From: an uncultured Methanobrevibacter sp.
GTDB lineage: Archaea > Methanobacteriota > Methanobacteria > Methanobacteriales > Methanobacteriaceae
Assembly: GCA_902783085.1 (NCBI GenBank)
Contig: CACZPT010000100.1
Coordinates: forward strand, 1 to 7,604
Length of the DNA stretch: 7,604 bases
Reading direction: 5' to 3'
Part shown: positions 6,264 through 7,604 of the stretch, piece by piece
How positions within the stretch are numbered: position 1 is the first letter of the stretch
Layout: each line of letters begins with the position of its first letter
Position numbers and translations under genes: made by a program
Notes under the pieces: generated by a model
What the model was told of the DNA's origin: nothing
What the model saw: only the letters and a program-made list of their open reading frames with translations
The model's database searches: none

Positions 6264-7555
6264 ATATCCTTCAACCAATTCTCATAAAGTGATTCTGACT
6301 CCACAAAATCTTTGAATCCCCCTTCAAATATTTCAATAAGTTCATTCAAGGTACTATAGTATGTTTTATATATTCTATCTTTTATCATTCTCCATAAATC
6401 TTCAATTGGATTTAAATCAGGAGATCTAACTGGTAGAAAGATAGGATTGATATTAAGTATTTCAAAAGCAGCTAAACTTAAATCAGAAGAATGAATTTTA
6501 GCATTATCCAAAACAAGATCAATTGGGATTTCAAAGGATAATACTTCTCGAATAAATGCTTTATCTAAATTAGATAATAATCTTTTCTCTTTTTCTTTTT
6601 TAATTTTGTTAGGATTGTTGGAATCTTCTTTATTTAGCATTTTTTTAATTTTTGTAATAGATTCTTGATTAGTGGTTTTTTCATTATAAAGTTCATCATT
6701 AACTTTATTTATTAAATCCATTCCATGTAATGAATTTTGAGCTAATTTTCGTTTAATAGAATCATCATCTAGATTTGAATTAGTTATTGCATCTTCAATT
6801 AATTGTTTAACTTCTATATTGAGCATATTTTTCCATTCTAAACCGACATAATGCTTTTACAAAATTGATTGAATCTCCACGAGTATTTGTTTACATATAT
6901 GAATTACAATTTACACCCATAAATCCGATTACATTGATTCTGAATCGTTCACCACTATGTACTTGAATATTTTTTGTATTTGGGGGATATAATACTCTCC
7001 TAACATTAGTTACACTTTGACATGCAGTTTCATCCATAAATACCAACATTCGACTATTTATATTGATAATGCTTAGTTTTTTTTAAATAAATTCAAATCC
7101 TCTTCAGTACGACTTTCATATTTAATGAAAGGTTTTCCATAGTTTAATCCGAGTTTTTTTCTTGTTATGAACCATACGTGATTGTAACTAAAATTTATTT
7201 TGAATAAACTGTAAATTAAATCTCGCACATCTTCAATTGTATATCCTTTATCATCATGTGTGATGTAATAATAAAGAATTTCCAGCATTTCGTCGGTTAA
7301 TTCAGATTCTAATCCGCAATTGCTATAATCTGGTATTAAACCATCAATACCTTTTTCATTATAGTCTTTAACCCAACGTTCACCTGTTTTTCTTGAAACA
7401 CCTACAATATGGGATGCATTTTTTATAGTATCTCCATTTTTAACCATTTTAATTAGATAAACACGCCTATAAATATTATAGGATGTCTTATGTTCTTTTA
7501 TGAGATCATCTAATTGACTATCTGTTAAATGTTCTTCAATTTTTGCGACTTTCAT
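6257..7555 (-). pseudogene. IS630 transposase, disrupted by two frame changes and a stop
   Basis: Three pieces make one IS630 transposase. Piece 1 (7555-7073, 160 residues) has a helix-turn-helix (28-66, IVGVSRKTGERW) and a second one (104-137) for binding the terminal repeats. Piece 2 (about 7079-6833) is in another frame and carries LVFMDETACQS, whose first catalytic Asp codon is at 7032-7034. Piece 3 (6826-6257, 189 residues) returns to the frame of piece 1 and holds VLDNAKIHSS with Asp107 and SPDLNPIEDLW with Glu142, the DD34E spacing. The frame changes are at runs of eight A (7077-7084) and five A (6828-6832); a TAA at 6891-6893 interrupts piece 2. The joined protein would be about 430 residues, longer than the usual 340-360, because of a Lys/Glu/Asn-rich stretch before the second Asp. 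MKVAKIEE has no obvious ribosome binding site. Piece 1 might also be made by itself. Confidence 0.85.
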
Positions 7556-7579
7556 GAATATAATATATGTATCTTATAA

Positions 7580-7602
7580 GGTATATACTTTTCCAAAAAA
7601 AC
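7580..7602 (-). repeat. Right terminal inverted repeat of the IS630 element
   Basis: This is the inverted partner of 6241-6263 with 17 of 23 positions matching, followed directly by TA at 7603-7604, where the window ends. The transposase ATG is at 7553-7555, so its promoter must lie inside or next to this repeat; TATATAC at 7582-7588 and nearby AT-rich DNA could contribute. Confidence 0.8.
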
Positions 7603-7604
7603 TA

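Larger units (their letters stand above)
6241..7602 (-). mobile_element. Complete IS630-family insertion sequence, 1362 bp
   Basis: The element is bounded by 23-bp imperfect terminal inverted repeats (6241-6263 and 7580-7602) and flanked on both sides by TA (6239-6240 and 7603-7604). IS630 and Tc1/mariner elements insert at TA and duplicate it, so the ends agree with the family assigned from the transposase. One gene fills the element on the minus strand, from 7555 to 6257, leaving 16 bp and 47 bp at the ends. The gene is broken, so the copy is probably unable to move on its own but could be mobilised by an intact relative. It lies between the ACT operon and the right edge. Confidence 0.85.

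Noticed and set aside
6257..6826. Third transposase piece as an independent gene starting at the ATG at 6826
   Set aside because: It lacks the first catalytic Asp and the DNA-binding part, has no ribosome binding site, and reads on from the middle piece if one A is removed; it is part of the broken transposase.

Overview
The window looks like a chromosomal segment of a gut-type methanogenic archaeon of the order Methanobacteriales, most likely Methanobrevibacter or a close relative. This is inferred from very AT-rich DNA, GGTGAT-type ribosome binding sites, archaeal TATA boxes at the expected distance from starts, T-run terminators, and gene pairs I associate with methanogens: an arylacetate-CoA ligase with an ACT-domain protein, and an SSS symporter with a tiny accessory membrane protein. 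No rRNA, tRNA or CRISPR array is visible.

Layout. Positions 1-225 hold the 3' end of a gene cut by the left edge, with a lysine-rich tail; a transposase C-terminus is possible but unproven. At 286-831 is a DNA-3-methyladenine glycosylase I (tag) with all zinc ligands and the catalytic Glu, preceded by a TATA box so close that its mRNA is probably leaderless. A 221-bp gap follows, with T-runs and a hairpin-rich stretch (about 905-1018) that could be a small RNA or structured leader. Next are a flavin split-barrel (PPOX-like) protein (1053-1466), whose stop codon lies in a perfect 10-bp hairpin, and an HSL-type alpha/beta hydrolase (1534-2394).

A minus-strand operon runs from 4213 down to 2490: a sodium:solute symporter of the SSS family and a 37-residue, one-helix protein that shares one base with its stop (TAATG). 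A hairpin plus T-runs separates it from the convergent hydrolase. The 252-bp divergent region 4214-4465 holds TATA boxes for both directions and a palindromic operator-like site. On the plus strand a phenylacetate-CoA ligase family enzyme (4466-5764) and a tandem ACT-domain protein (5776-6207) form a tight two-gene operon. The arrangement suggests uptake of a carboxylate by the symporter, activation by the ligase, and aromatic amino acid sensing by the ACT protein. The link between the symporter and the ligase rests only on divergent neighbourhood.

The right end, 6241-7602, is an entire IS630-family (Tc1/mariner-like) insertion sequence. Both boundaries can be placed: 23-bp imperfect terminal inverted repeats flanked on each side by TA, the target duplication of this family. 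Its minus-strand transposase keeps D, D and E residues with 34 residues between the last two, but is broken by two frame changes at A-runs, which cancel each other, and by an in-frame TAA. It also seems to carry about 80 extra charged residues between the first two catalytic Asp residues.
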